Positions 51,884-60,742 of a stretch of DNA of 64,000 nt are shown piece after piece. Below the pieces are notes generated by a model. It saw nothing but the letters and a program-made list of their open reading frames with translations. It ran no database searches and was not told the DNA's origin. Both the position numbers and the translations under genes were made by a program. The DNA lies in the NCBI RefSeq assembly GCF_049801075.1, contig NZ_JBNAGG010000004.1, positions 186,001 through 250,000 of the forward strand, read 5' to 3'. The DNA is from Maritalea sp049801075. Lineage in GTDB: Bacteria; Pseudomonadota; Alphaproteobacteria; Rhizobiales; Devosiaceae. Position 1 is the first letter of the stretch. Each line of letters begins with the position of its first letter.

Positions 51884-51914
51884 TTGAAGCTCTAGTCACT
51901 TGAGGTCCTATCTT
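51884..51914 (+). promoter_or_regulatory. MerR-type promoter of the metal ATPase gene
   Basis: TTGAAG (51884-51889) and TATCTT (51909-51914) are 19 bases apart, the overlong spacing of MerR-family promoters. The spacer holds the dyad CTC-T-AGT-C-ACT-T-GAG, similar to ZntR/CadR/PbrR operators. No MerR gene is in the window. Confidence 0.7.
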
Positions 51915-51949
51915 GATTGCCGACTCATCAAAACGAGACGGAAAATCTG

Positions 51950-54121
51950 ATGGACCGCGTCGAAAAAGAAATGTGCGAATGGACCGTAACCGGAATGGAT
52001 TGCGGCTCTTGTGCGAACAAAATCAAAACAGCGTTGGATCGTTTGCCGGGTGTTGAAAATGTTGATGTGGCGCTAATGAATGAGCGCTTGCGGGTAACAT
52101 TGGACCAAGCCCAAACCCGGCGGCAGGATGTTGAGAATATCGTCACAAAGCTGGGCTTTGGCGTGCAGGCAGCGCGCGAGGATGGTGATGCACATGTGCA
52201 TAAGGAAAGCTGCGAGACAGCAGAAGTAAGCGAACGCGCAGCACCAGCTGCAAAATGGTATCAAACCCCGAAAGGTAAGCTGGTCATTAGCTCAGGATTG
52301 CTCCTGGCTGTCGCGTGGGCCATCAAATTGATGTCCGGCGCAGAGATTGGCCACTGGGCATTTATCATCGCCTGTTTGGTTGGCCTCTTTCCTGTTGCCC
52401 GGCGGGCGCTGGCCATGGCGCAAACGCGACAATTCTTTACCATCGAAATGTTGATGACCATTGCCGCCACGGGCGCCTTGTTCATCAATGCGGCGGAAGA
52501 AGCGGCGTTGGTGGTCTTTCTATTTGCGGTCGGCGAATTGCTGGAGGGCGTGGCGGCCAATCGCGCGCGGGAGGGCATTAAGGCCCTCGCAGATTTGGTG
52601 CCCAAAACGGCTCTGCTGGAAACAGAAACCGGGCCGCAGGAAATATCAGCTGCCAGTTTGCGGATCGGCCAAATCGTGATTGTGCGGCCAGGAGACAGAT
52701 TACCAGCCGACGGGCAGATTGTTGAAGGCCATAGCGGCATCGATGAAAGTCCGGTCACAGGCGAAAGCGTGCCGCGTGCCAAAGGGCCGGGTGACGACGT
52801 GTTTGCTGGGGCCATCAACACCGAAGCGACTTTGCGGGTCAGTGTTACCAAAAATCCGGAAGACAATACAATTGCACGGATTATTCAGTTGGTGCAGGAA
52901 GCTGAAAGTGCCCGCGCCCCCACGGAGCGGTTTATTGATCGGTTCTCCCGTTATTACATGCCAGCCATTATTGCCGCGGCAGTGCTGGTGGTGTTGGTGC
53001 CGCCGCTGGCCTTTGCTCAGGATTGGGGCACATGGATTTATCGTGGTTTGGCGCTGTTGTTGATCGGTTGCCCTTGCGCCTTGGTGATCTCGGTGCCAGC
53101 CTCCATCGCCTCTGCATTGGCCACCGGGGCAAAAAATGGCTTGTTGATGAAGGGCGGCGCGGTCATTGAGGCCGCCGCAAAGGTCACGCGCGTTGCATTC
53201 GATAAAACCGGAACGCTCACCTATGGGCGACCCGTGGTGACGGATATTATTCCGCTGCAGGCAGAAAAAGATGAGGTGGTTTCACTTGCTGCCGCGGTTG
53301 AGCAAAGCTCTAGCCATCCCTTGGCGCAAGCGATTGTGTCGCGTGCGAAGGAATTGGGGTTCAATATTCCCAGGTCTAAAGATGAGCAAGCATTGGCAGG
53401 CAAAGGCGTGCGGGCCGAAATTGAGGGCAAAAGTGCTTTTGTCACCAGTCCGAAATATGCCTTTGGCCAAGGTGCTCTGACCGAAACTGATTTGGTGATT
53501 GCGGCAAAGATTGAGGCCGAAGGCAAAACTGTGGTTGCTGTATATCGTGATGGACAGGCGCTGGGCTTAATCGCTTTGCGAGATGAGCCGCGAGAGGATG
53601 CCCGCTCCGCCATTGAGCAATTGAAGCAATTGGATGTCGCGTCAATCATGCTTACGGGCGACAATCCGCGCACTGCATCTGCCATCGCGGATGACCTTGG
53701 TGTGGACTTTCAAGCAGAAATGATGCCGCAGGATAAACTTAAGGTGATCAAAGGCCTTACCCAGCATGATCAGGTGATGATGGTGGGCGATGGCATCAAT
53801 GATGCACCGGCCTTGAAGCGGGCACATGTGGGTGTGGCCATGGGATCAGGCACAGATGTGGCGCTGGAAACGGCGGATGCAGCCATATTGCGCGACCGGG
53901 TGGTGGATGTGCCCGGCAAAATCCGCCTTGCCCGCGCGACGATGACCAATATCAAGCAAAATGTGTCCATCGCCTTGGGGCTCAAAGCAATCTTTTTGAT
54001 CACGACGATTTTTGGGTTTACCGGGCTTTGGATCGCTATTTTGGCAGACACGGGTGCCACCGTGTTGGTCACATTGAACGCGTTGCGTTTGCTTGGCTAT
54101 CGACCTGAGCAAATCAGTTAA
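51950..54121 (+). CDS. P1B-type heavy-metal ATPase (Zn/Cd/Pb exporter, ZntA-like)
   Basis: A 723-residue efflux pump. N-terminal HMA domain with GMDCGSCANKI (residues 16-26), eight transmembrane helices, the A-domain VTGES, the CPC metal site in LIGCPCALVIS, phosphorylation site DKTGTLT, SSHPLA (the HP motif) and GDGINDAPALKRAHVGVAMG. The CPC motif with a DCGSC domain points to Zn(II)/Cd(II)/Pb(II). A His-containing segment (DAHVHKES) follows the HMA domain. The ATG at 51950 is preferred over TTG 51917, which lies at the predicted transcription start. A CDF exporter follows after 14 bases. Confidence 0.93.
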   Translation: MDRVEKEMCEWTVTGMDCGSCANKIKTALDRLPGVENVDVALMNERLRVTLDQAQTRRQDVENIVTKLGFGVQAAREDGDAHVHKESCETAEVSERAAPAAKWYQTPKGKLVISSGLLLAVAWAIKLMSGAEIGHWAFIIACLVGLFPVARRALAMAQTRQFFTIEMLMTIAATGALFINAAEEAALVVFLFAVGELLEGVAANRAREGIKALADLVPKTALLETETGPQEISAASLRIGQIVIVRPGDRLPADGQIVEGHSGIDESPVTGESVPRAKGPGDDVFAGAINTEATLRVSVTKNPEDNTIARIIQLVQEAESARAPTERFIDRFSRYYMPAIIAAAVLVVLVPPLAFAQDWGTWIYRGLALLLIGCPCALVISVPASIASALATGAKNGLLMKGGAVIEAAAKVTRVAFDKTGTLTYGRPVVTDIIPLQAEKDEVVSLAAAVEQSSSHPLAQAIVSRAKELGFNIPRSKDEQALAGKGVRAEIEGKSAFVTSPKYAFGQGALTETDLVIAAKIEAEGKTVVAVYRDGQALGLIALRDEPREDARSAIEQLKQLDVASIMLTGDNPRTASAIADDLGVDFQAEMMPQDKLKVIKGLTQHDQVMMVGDGINDAPALKRAHVGVAMGSGTDVALETADAAILRDRVVDVPGKIRLARATMTNIKQNVSIALGLKAIFLITTIFGFTGLWIAILADTGATVLVTLNALRLLGYRPEQIS

Positions 54122-54135
54122 GTTGGAGTAAAATT

Positions 54136-55050
54136 ATGGGGCATCATCACCATCATCATGCGGACCCTAATGATGGGGACGCGAAAGTTTTTTGGGCCAT
54201 CATGGTCAATCTGGGGCTGACTGTGGCGCAGATTATTGGCGGCGTCTTTGCGGGCAGTCTGGCGCTTATCGCAGATGCATTGCACAATTTTTCTGACGGG
54301 ATTTCGCTCATTATCGCTTTTGTGGCGCGCAAAATTGCGCGGCGCCCCGCCGATAAGAGCATGACTTTTGGGTATGGTCGGGCCGAAGTTGTGGCCGCAT
54401 TGATCAATTACACAACATTGATCGTGATTGGCCTTTACCTCGCTTATGAAGCCGTGATGCGGTTTTTTGACCCGCAACCAGTTGATGGCTGGTTGATCGT
54501 CATCATCGCAGGCATTGCGCTGGTGGTCGATTTAGTCACCGCAATGCTGACCTTTGCCATGTCAAAGACCAGTGTGAATATACGTGCCGCTTTCTTGCAC
54601 AATGTTGCGGATGCATTGGGCTCAGTCGCTGTTATCTTCGCAGGCACGTTGATCTTGCTTTATGATTGGCGCTTGATCGATCCAGCTGTGACGCTTTTGA
54701 TCGCCGGATATATTTTATGGCAAAGCTTTGCCGAGATTGGCGGTGTAATCCGCATTCTCATGCTCGGCGCACCGGAAGATGTTGACCTTGATGCAGTGAT
54801 TGAAACTATGCGCCAAACCGAGGGGGTGACCGACGTTCATCACGTGCATTTCTGGCACATGCAAGAACATCAAAGCGCCTTAAGTGCACATCTTGTGTTG
54901 GACTTAAACGAGATGGACGCTGCAAGCTGGGTATGTGATGGACTGAAAAAGCAACTCAAACGTCAATTTGATATTGCCCATGTGACCTTGGAAATTGAAA
55001 CCCATACCGAACCTTCTGCCGACGCGCAATTGATCGGGCATCGGGAATGA
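54136..55050 (+). CDS. CDF family cation exporter (ZitB-like)
   Basis: A 304-residue six-helix exporter. The N-terminus is MGHHHHHHAD, a natural His-rich metal-binding stretch. Metal-site pairs are HNFSDG in helix 2 and HNVAD in helix 5 (HD-HD, Zn-type), followed by a cytoplasmic domain with VHHVHFWHMQEH. Co-transcribed with the P-type ATPase 14 bases upstream, it probably gives a second layer of zinc/cadmium export through proton antiport. The natural His6 could confuse nickel-column work. Confidence 0.92.
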   Translation: MGHHHHHHADPNDGDAKVFWAIMVNLGLTVAQIIGGVFAGSLALIADALHNFSDGISLIIAFVARKIARRPADKSMTFGYGRAEVVAALINYTTLIVIGLYLAYEAVMRFFDPQPVDGWLIVIIAGIALVVDLVTAMLTFAMSKTSVNIRAAFLHNVADALGSVAVIFAGTLILLYDWRLIDPAVTLLIAGYILWQSFAEIGGVIRILMLGAPEDVDLDAVIETMRQTEGVTDVHHVHFWHMQEHQSALSAHLVLDLNEMDAASWVCDGLKKQLKRQFDIAHVTLEIETHTEPSADAQLIGHRE

Positions 55051-55092
55051 GAGGCATGAAGCCACAACAAATTGAGTTGAAATCAGCAGGTA

Positions 55093-55113
55093 AATGACCC
55101 AGGCTGGGTCATT
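55093..55113. repeat. Perfect 10-bp palindrome between CDF and membrane-protein genes
   Basis: AATGACCCAG and CTGGGTCATT with one central base. It could be a weak terminator for the metal operon (ACTTTT follows) or an operator for the gene at 55134. Confidence 0.6.
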
Positions 55114-55133
55114 ACTTTTCGAGAGATTTTAGC

Positions 55134-55565
55134 ATGAAATTTCGGCATTATTTTTTGTTTGTTGTTTTCGTAATTGCGACGGTCGTTTCTCTTTGGGCCG
55201 TGGCTCATATCTATTTTGGGGTATTTTTTCCAAGTCGGTCGGAGTTGAGCATTCAGCCCATCAATAATTTGTTGGTCTGCCTAGTGCTTGGCATGTTGGT
55301 ATTGGCGGGCAGGCAAAAAGACAAAATCAAAAGCGACTTGATGGTCGATTTTCTCTTGTTGCCTATCTTGATTGTCGCTGGATTTTGGGGACCACCTGCA
55401 GCCAGTCTTTATATCTGGTTGATTGCCACTTTTGCTGTGCTGCTTCCCTCTGCCTTCGTGCGTGGGTCACGACGATCGGCGACCGCCGAAGCGGACCCAC
55501 GCCAGCATATTGAAAAGCATGTCGTTCACAACAGAACGCCGCCAGATGGCGGAAGTTTTGGGTAG
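55134..55565 (+). CDS. Small integral membrane protein, unknown
   Basis: A 143-residue protein with about four hydrophobic segments (FLFVVFVIATVVSLWAVAHIYF; INNLLVCLVLGMLVLA; FLLLPILIVAGFWGPP; SLYIWLIATFAVLLPSAF) and a hydrophilic C-terminal tail. No family recognised. GAGAG precedes the ATG by about 10 bases. It is downstream of the metal-export genes but separated by 83 bases and a palindrome. It could equally be independent; its 3' end faces the ABC exporter gene. Confidence 0.6.
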   Translation: MKFRHYFLFVVFVIATVVSLWAVAHIYFGVFFPSRSELSIQPINNLLVCLVLGMLVLAGRQKDKIKSDLMVDFLLLPILIVAGFWGPPAASLYIWLIATFAVLLPSAFVRGSRRSATAEADPRQHIEKHVVHNRTPPDGGSFG

Positions 55566-55568
55566 TTT

Positions 55569-57284
55569 CTACCCCTCACCAAATTGCGCGAAGTGCAACT
55601 CGGCATATGCCCCTTTTTTTGCCAACAGTTCGTCGTGACTGCCTTGTTCGACAATGCGGTTGTTGCTGACGACCATGATCCGGTCGGCATTGCGGATGGT
55701 GGCTAAGCGGTGGGCGACCACCAGCGTGGTGCGGCCTTTGGAGAGTTCGTTTAACGCATTTTGAATGGCAACCTCTGTGGCGGTATCCAGAGCAGAGGTG
55801 GCTTCATCCAGCACCAGAATGGGCGGGTTTTTCAAAAAGATCCGCGCAATGGCCAAGCGTTGCTTTTGTCCGCCCGAAAGTTTTACGCCGCGCTCACCCA
55901 CAACTGTATCCAACCCTTCGGGTAAGGACAGCACGTAAGTGTCGAGTGCTGCGCGGCGCAGCGCCTCCATAATCTCTTCATCGGTGGCGTCCAATTTGCC
56001 ATAGGCGATGTTCTCGCGGATGGTGCCACCAAACAAAAATACGTCCTGCGCCACAATGCCGATTTGCGCCCGCAGCGATTTCTGCGTCACGTCGCGAATA
56101 TCGATGCCATCAATGGTGATTGCGCCGCCATCCAATTCGTAGAACCGGGGTAGCAAGGAACACAAAGTGGTTTTGCCTGCCCCCGATGGGCCAACAAAAG
56201 CGATGGTTTCACCAGCCTTGATGTCGAACGACAAATCATTGAAAATTTTGTCGTCGCCATAGCCAAAGCGAATGTTTTGATAAGCGATGTCACCTTTTAC
56301 GTGGCCCAGCTCTTTGGCGTTGGGGCTGTCTGCGATGTCCGGGCGTGTGTCGATCAGTTCGGTGAATCGGCGGAACCCCGCAATGCCCTTTGGATAGCTT
56401 TCCAGCACCGAAGTGATCTTATCAATCGGGCGAAAAAACAGGTTCACCAACAGCAAGAAGCTGACAAAGCCGCCATAGCTCAGCTCGCCAATGGTGACGA
56501 AATAGGTGCCCGCCAACATGGTCAACACGATGATGAAGCGCGTGTTGAAATAGGTGAGGGCGATGCTCGCTGTCATGTAACGATATGCACTTAGCTTGGT
56601 GCTGCGATAATTCTCATTATTGTGCTCAAACAGCTTTTGCTCGTGATCCTCATTGGCAAATGCTTTCACGACACGTACGCCGCCAACGCTCTCCGCGATG
56701 CGGGTGTTGAAATCGCCAACTTGCCGGAACAGGGTGCGCATATTCTGCGTCATCCGGGTACCATAATGCCCGATGGTCCAGGTCATAATCGGCACCACGA
56801 ATACGGAGATCAACGCTAATTTCCAGTGCACCATAAACATCAGTGCAAACGCGCCGACAAAGGTCATGATGGCGATGAACAAATCTTCCGGACCGTGGTG
56901 GGCGATCTCGCCAACCTCTTCCAGATCTTTGGTGACATTGGTGATCAAATTGCCAGTCTTATGATTGTCGAAGTAACTAAAGCTGAGCTTTTGGATATGA
57001 TCGAAGGCCTGCCGACGCATGTCCGTTTCGATTGAAATGCCCAAAGCGTGCCCCCAATAGTTCACCACGCCCATCAGCCCAGTATTGATGGAGTAAATGA
57101 ACAGGAGTAGGGCCGCAGCACCAAAAATCAGCGTCCAGTTTTGGCTGGGCAAGAGCTGGTCCACGAACGCCTGAACGGCGACAGGAAAGCCGAGTTCTAA
57201 AAGACCCGCCAGAACGGCACAGCCAAAATCGAGAAAAAACAAGCCCTTATATGGGGCATAATAGCTAAAAAAACGACGTAACAT
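55569..57284 (-). CDS. ABC exporter, fused membrane and ATP-binding domains (MsbA-like)
   Basis: A 571-residue half-transporter: six-helix membrane domain (residues 1-310, with the conserved HKTGNLITNVTKDLEEVGE intracellular loop) and an ATPase domain with Walker A GPSGAGKTT, signature KLSGGQKQRLAIAR and Walker B ILVLDEATSALD, then H-loop VAHRLAT. It should work as a homodimer exporting a lipid, drug or peptide; substrate unknown. The ATG at 57284 gives MLRRFFSYYAPYKG, the usual start; the frame to 57434 adds a non-conserved leader. Confidence 0.92.
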   Translation of the reverse strand: MLRRFFSYYAPYKGLFFLDFGCAVLAGLLELGFPVAVQAFVDQLLPSQNWTLIFGAAALLLFIYSINTGLMGVVNYWGHALGISIETDMRRQAFDHIQKLSFSYFDNHKTGNLITNVTKDLEEVGEIAHHGPEDLFIAIMTFVGAFALMFMVHWKLALISVFVVPIMTWTIGHYGTRMTQNMRTLFRQVGDFNTRIAESVGGVRVVKAFANEDHEQKLFEHNNENYRSTKLSAYRYMTASIALTYFNTRFIIVLTMLAGTYFVTIGELSYGGFVSFLLLVNLFFRPIDKITSVLESYPKGIAGFRRFTELIDTRPDIADSPNAKELGHVKGDIAYQNIRFGYGDDKIFNDLSFDIKAGETIAFVGPSGAGKTTLCSLLPRFYELDGGAITIDGIDIRDVTQKSLRAQIGIVAQDVFLFGGTIRENIAYGKLDATDEEIMEALRRAALDTYVLSLPEGLDTVVGERGVKLSGGQKQRLAIARIFLKNPPILVLDEATSALDTATEVAIQNALNELSKGRTTLVVAHRLATIRNADRIMVVSNNRIVEQGSHDELLAKKGAYAELHFAQFGEG

Positions 57285-57440
57285 TTTGCAAGGCCAAAGG
57301 CTGGAATCGAACAGGATTGTGCTCAGGAGAGCCGGACAGAATTTCATGGGCGTGGCAAATGGGCAAGCATTTGACGGGTAAATAATGATCGTTTCCGCTG
57401 CTTCATTTTTAGCCGTGACCAATTTGCACCACATTTCGAT

Positions 57441-57481
57441 TTGACAATTTCTATATTTCGATATATCTAGAAATATAGAAA
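57441..57481 (+). promoter_or_regulatory. ArsR-regulated promoter with 12-bp perfect inverted repeat
   Basis: TTGACA (57441-57446), 17-base spacer, TATCTA (57464-57469). Overlapping it are TTTCTATATTTC (57448-57459) and GAAATATAGAAA (57470-57481), a perfect inverted repeat with a ten-base spacer. Occupation would cover the -10 region, a typical ArsR/SmtB repressor layout. Confidence 0.8.
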
Positions 57482-57505
57482 TAATAATTGAAATGGATAA
57501 ATGCC

Positions 57506-57850
57506 ATGACTGTTGAAATTGAACGCGCAGCGCAAGCCTTCTCGGCCATGGGGTCAGAACCCCGGCTGCAGGTCTTGCTTTGTTTGGTTCGGGCTGGGGA
57601 AGCCGGGCTGTTGGTGGGCGATATTCAATCGCGCACGGGCATTCCAGCTTCCACGCTCAATCATCACCTTAAATTTATGGCAGCGGCGGGCCTGATTGAT
57701 CAGGAAAAGCAGGGCCGCACCATCGTTAATCGCGCCAATTTCGATTTTTTGGGTCATGTGGGCAGCTTCATCATCGATCAGTGCTGTGCAGATGCATGCC
57801 TGACCGAGCCCAATTTGTCAGCTTCGTCTAAGGAAAAAAGCAATGTCTGA
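57506..57850 (+). CDS. ArsR family metalloregulator
   Basis: A 114-residue winged-helix repressor: FSAMGSEPRLQVLLCLVRAG, recognition helix TGIPASTLNHHLKFMAAAGLI and wing KQGRTIVN. The C-terminal helix carries Cys-Cys and a further Cys (DQCCADACL), a plausible arsenic or organoarsenical sensor. The ATG at 57506 gives the standard start; the TTG at 57488 is close to the operator. Its end overlaps the permease gene by eight bases, so both are one operon and autoregulated. Confidence 0.9.
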   Translation: MTVEIERAAQAFSAMGSEPRLQVLLCLVRAGEAGLLVGDIQSRTGIPASTLNHHLKFMAAAGLIDQEKQGRTIVNRANFDFLGHVGSFIIDQCCADACLTEPNLSASSKEKSNV

Positions 57851-58880
57851 TGTTTCAGCACGTCAGCCGGTTACGCCCGGCAGCATCTTTAAATTTTTCA
57901 CGCAAGTGCCGGTGATGATTGCCATCATTTTGGCGCTGGTTGCAGTGCTGGATTGGGCCAATTTTCTGCCCATCGCGCAGTTCGCCACCAGAGCATTTCT
58001 CTCCACTTTGCCGTTTCTGTTGGTTGCCGTTTTGTTGATTGGCTATTTGAAAGCAACGGGCGCTGAAGGCGTTATCGGCAAAGCGTTTGAAGGTCGCGAA
58101 GTTCAGATGATATTTGCGGCCGCACTAGTGGGCGGGTTGGCACCTTTTTGTTCATGCCAGGTGATCCCCTTTATCGCTGGTTTATTGACAGTTGGTGCTC
58201 CAATTTCGGCAGTTATGGCCTTTTGGCTGTCGTCCCCTTTGATCGACCCGCCCACCTTTGTCATCACCGGGTCTGTGCTCGGTTGGGAGTTTGCCATTTC
58301 CAAAGCCGTGTTCGCCGTGTCGCTCGGCCTGTTGGGTGGCTTTAGCCTCAAATTTATCGGCAAGCGCGGCGCGTTGGCTGATCCGCTAAAGCCGGATTAT
58401 CGCAAGTCTACTTGCGGCGCGTCCAAGTTTAAGGGCCAACCCAAATGGGCTTTCTGGCAAGAGCAAGATCGCATTGGGGTCTTTAAAAAAGAAGGCCTGA
58501 GCAATCTCATCTTCTTGGGTAAATGGCTTGCCTTTGCCTATGTGTTGGAGGCCTTGTTGGTCACCTATGTGCCAGCATCACTTGTGGTGCAGCTTGTTGG
58601 CGGTGAAGGCATTATTCCGATTGCGATTGCTGCTTTGGTGGGCGCGCCAGCATATCTGAATTCCTATGCGGCGGTGCCGCTGGTGGATGGTCTTGTGGGC
58701 CAGGGCATGAGTGTTGGGGCGGCGATGAGCTTTATGATCGCCGGTTCCGTTAGCTCTATTCCAGCGATGACAGCGGTTTTCTCGCTGGTGAAAAAGCAAA
58801 TCTTTGCCACCTATTTGGGGCTTGGCATTGGCGGGGCCATTCTGTTCGGCATTATCTACCAGATGATCGCCGCTGCCTAA
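57843..58880 (+). CDS. ArsP/SO_0444 family permease (putative organoarsenical or metal efflux)
   Basis: A 345-residue membrane protein of the PF03773 permease family with about eight to ten helices. It has the characteristic FCSCQVIPFIAGLL Cys-containing motif in the first half and PAYLNSYAAVPLVDGL in the second. ArsP relatives export trivalent methylarsenicals; SO_0444 relatives have been linked to zinc or copper efflux. The adjacent Cys-rich ArsR regulator favours arsenicals, but this is inference. It ends before a terminator. Confidence 0.85.
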   Translation: MSDVSARQPVTPGSIFKFFTQVPVMIAIILALVAVLDWANFLPIAQFATRAFLSTLPFLLVAVLLIGYLKATGAEGVIGKAFEGREVQMIFAAALVGGLAPFCSCQVIPFIAGLLTVGAPISAVMAFWLSSPLIDPPTFVITGSVLGWEFAISKAVFAVSLGLLGGFSLKFIGKRGALADPLKPDYRKSTCGASKFKGQPKWAFWQEQDRIGVFKKEGLSNLIFLGKWLAFAYVLEALLVTYVPASLVVQLVGGEGIIPIAIAALVGAPAYLNSYAAVPLVDGLVGQGMSVGAAMSFMIAGSVSSIPAMTAVFSLVKKQIFATYLGLGIGGAILFGIIYQMIAAA

Positions 58881-58909
58881 AACTGCCGCACCGACGAAAG
58901 TTTACATGT

Positions 58910-58944
58910 GGGCCAGTGCAATTTCCTTTGCACTGGCCCTTTTT
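58910..58944 (+). terminator. Intrinsic terminator of the arsR-arsP operon
   Basis: Stem GGGCCAGTGCAA/TTGCACTGGCCC, six-base loop, five T residues. Confidence 0.93.
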
Positions 58945-58976
58945 CAACGTTACTCCTAGGGCAAAACAAAAGCATC

Positions 58977-58997
58977 CAAAATTGCATATCAATTTTG
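58977..58997. promoter_or_regulatory. Inverted repeat upstream of sdaA, candidate operator
   Basis: CAAAATTG and CAATTTTG, perfect eight-base arms with a five-base spacer, 30 bases before the sdaA start. AT-rich dyads of this type are used by Lrp/AsnC proteins, but no such gene is adjacent. Confidence 0.5.
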
Positions 58998-59027
58998 AAT
59001 ATTGCGATAAGCTAGGGAAGAGTTGAA

Positions 59028-60422
59028 ATGTTTGTTAGCGTCTTTGACGTTTTTAAAGTGTCGATTGGCCCATCCTCATCGCACACGATGGGGCCGATGG
59101 TGGCGGCCAATCAGTTTTTAGAACATCTCATCAAAAATAAAGGCCGCTTTGATCGCGGCGACCAGTGTCATATTGAATGTCAATTGCAAGGGTCACTTGC
59201 TTTTACAGGCAAAGGCCACGCCACGGACCAAGCTGTGCTTTTCGGCTTGTTGGGCTTTTCGCCGGAAACCTTTGACCGCGCAGAAGCCGAAGATAAGCTC
59301 GAACTGTTGCGCATTGGCAAAAGCATTGAACCTGTTTCAGGCTTTAAGATTGGGCTTGAGGGCGATAACGCCATTATTTTTGATTATGACACCAAGGAGA
59401 TGGCTCACCCGAACACAATGGTGTTGAACCTCAAAGATGAGGCGGGTGAAATTCGATACAGCCAGACCTACCTGTCTATTGGCGGTGGCTTTGTGATGAC
59501 GAAAGATGAATTTGAATCGTCTGAGCAATTGCCCGTCACTGATGTGGTGTCGGTGCCGTTCCCCTTTAAAAATGCCAATCAAATGCTTGAGATGGGCAAG
59601 AAGAGTGGCAAAAGCATCGTTGAGATGAAGCGCGCCAACGAGCTGTCGCATATGAGCGAAACAGATCTCGAGCTGGGGCTGAAAAAGCTTTGGGATGTGA
59701 TGAACAATTGCATCGGGCGTGGCTTAGAACTGGATGGCATTTTACCCGGCGGTTTGAAAGTGCGCCGACGCGCAGCGGGTGTGCGCCGTAAATTGTTGGA
59801 AGAGCGCGGCACAAATTTGCAAATGCCACATGCGGTGAATGACTGGATTTCACTATATGCCATGGCCGTAAATGAAGAGAATGCGGCTGGTGGGCAGGTG
59901 GTTACATCGCCAACAAATGGCGCGGCGGGGGTGTTCCCAGCGGTGGCGAAATATTATTTGGAGCATGTGCCTGGGGCGAACCAGAAAAAGCTCTATGAGA
60001 TGTTGTTGGCTGGTGCGGCAATTGGCGGGCTGATCAAGCACAACGCCTCCATTTCCGGGGCTGAAGTGGGCTGTCAGGGTGAAGTTGGCTCTGCGTCAGC
60101 CATGGCAGCCGCGGCCCTATGCGCGGTTTTGGGCGGCACCAATGAGCAAATTGAAAATGCATCTGAAATTGCGCTCGAACATCATTTGGGCATGACCTGC
60201 GATCCGGTAAACGGGTTGGTGCAGGTGCCGTGCATTGAACGCAACGGGCTTGGTGCGATCAAAGCCGTTGCCGCTGCATCATTGGCGCTGAATGGCGATG
60301 GTGAACACATCATCTCGCTCGATGCTTGCATCAAGACCATGTATGAAACCGGCAAAGATATGGATAATCGCTATAAGGAAACGTCGCTTGGCGGGCTCTC
60401 GGTAAATTACACGGCGTGTTAG
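59028..60422 (+). CDS. sdaA: L-serine ammonia-lyase SdaA
   Basis: Single-chain iron-sulfur serine deaminase converting L-serine to pyruvate and ammonia. The 464 residues contain the N-terminal SIGPSSSHTMGPM substrate loop, NGAAGVFPAV, cluster cysteines in GAEVGCQGEVGSA and MTCDPVNGLVQVPCIERN, and the C-terminal YTAC tail that reaches the active site. It catabolises the product of the serC-serA pathway encoded earlier in the window. It has its own promoter region with a dyad, and a hairpin after its stop. Confidence 0.96.
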   Translation: MFVSVFDVFKVSIGPSSSHTMGPMVAANQFLEHLIKNKGRFDRGDQCHIECQLQGSLAFTGKGHATDQAVLFGLLGFSPETFDRAEAEDKLELLRIGKSIEPVSGFKIGLEGDNAIIFDYDTKEMAHPNTMVLNLKDEAGEIRYSQTYLSIGGGFVMTKDEFESSEQLPVTDVVSVPFPFKNANQMLEMGKKSGKSIVEMKRANELSHMSETDLELGLKKLWDVMNNCIGRGLELDGILPGGLKVRRRAAGVRRKLLEERGTNLQMPHAVNDWISLYAMAVNEENAAGGQVVTSPTNGAAGVFPAVAKYYLEHVPGANQKKLYEMLLAGAAIGGLIKHNASISGAEVGCQGEVGSASAMAAAALCAVLGGTNEQIENASEIALEHHLGMTCDPVNGLVQVPCIERNGLGAIKAVAAASLALNGDGEHIISLDACIKTMYETGKDMDNRYKETSLGGLSVNYTAC

Positions 60423-60426
60423 GCAA

Positions 60427-60450
60427 AATGGGCGTGCCATCACGCCCATT
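60427..60450 (+). terminator. Hairpin after sdaA
   Basis: AATGGGCGTG/CACGCCCATT with a CCAT loop, four bases after the stop. The T tract is poor, so termination is plausible rather than certain. Confidence 0.65.
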
Positions 60451-60467
60451 CCATTGCGCAGATTCTT

Positions 60468-60660
60468 CTAAGCGAAAAACAGGCCGAGGCCGACCAGCAC
60501 TGTTATGCCGCCAATTGCGCGGCTGAGCAGTGGTGTAGATTTGTCGTGTTTGCTAAAAACTTTGTCGATGGCAAGGCCAATCACAACACCGCCTGCGTGC
60601 AAAACAGCCGTTGCGAGGGCGAAGCCAGTGGAAATCCAAACTCGGATAAGTGGTTTTGCG
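60468..60660 (-). pseudogene. C-terminal remnant of a HupE/UreJ-type membrane protein
   Basis: Read on the minus strand, codons ending in TAG at 60468-60470 spell WISTGFALATAVLHAGGVVI followed by KVFSKHDKSTPLLSRAIGG and a last hydrophobic helix (ITVLVGLGLFFA). The ATAVLHAGG block and final helix match the end of HupE/UreJ nickel or cobalt permeases. There is no start codon, signal sequence or metal-binding first half upstream; that side merges with the leader of the divergent FGE-fold gene. It covers most of the otherwise non-coding gap 60423-60742. Confidence 0.6.
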
Positions 60661-60742
60661 GTCGTATGATAGGCGGGTGAGAAGTCGTGTATGTTACACC
60701 TTAAATGATTGTTTCAACCAACCTAAGAAGGAAAAGTGCACT

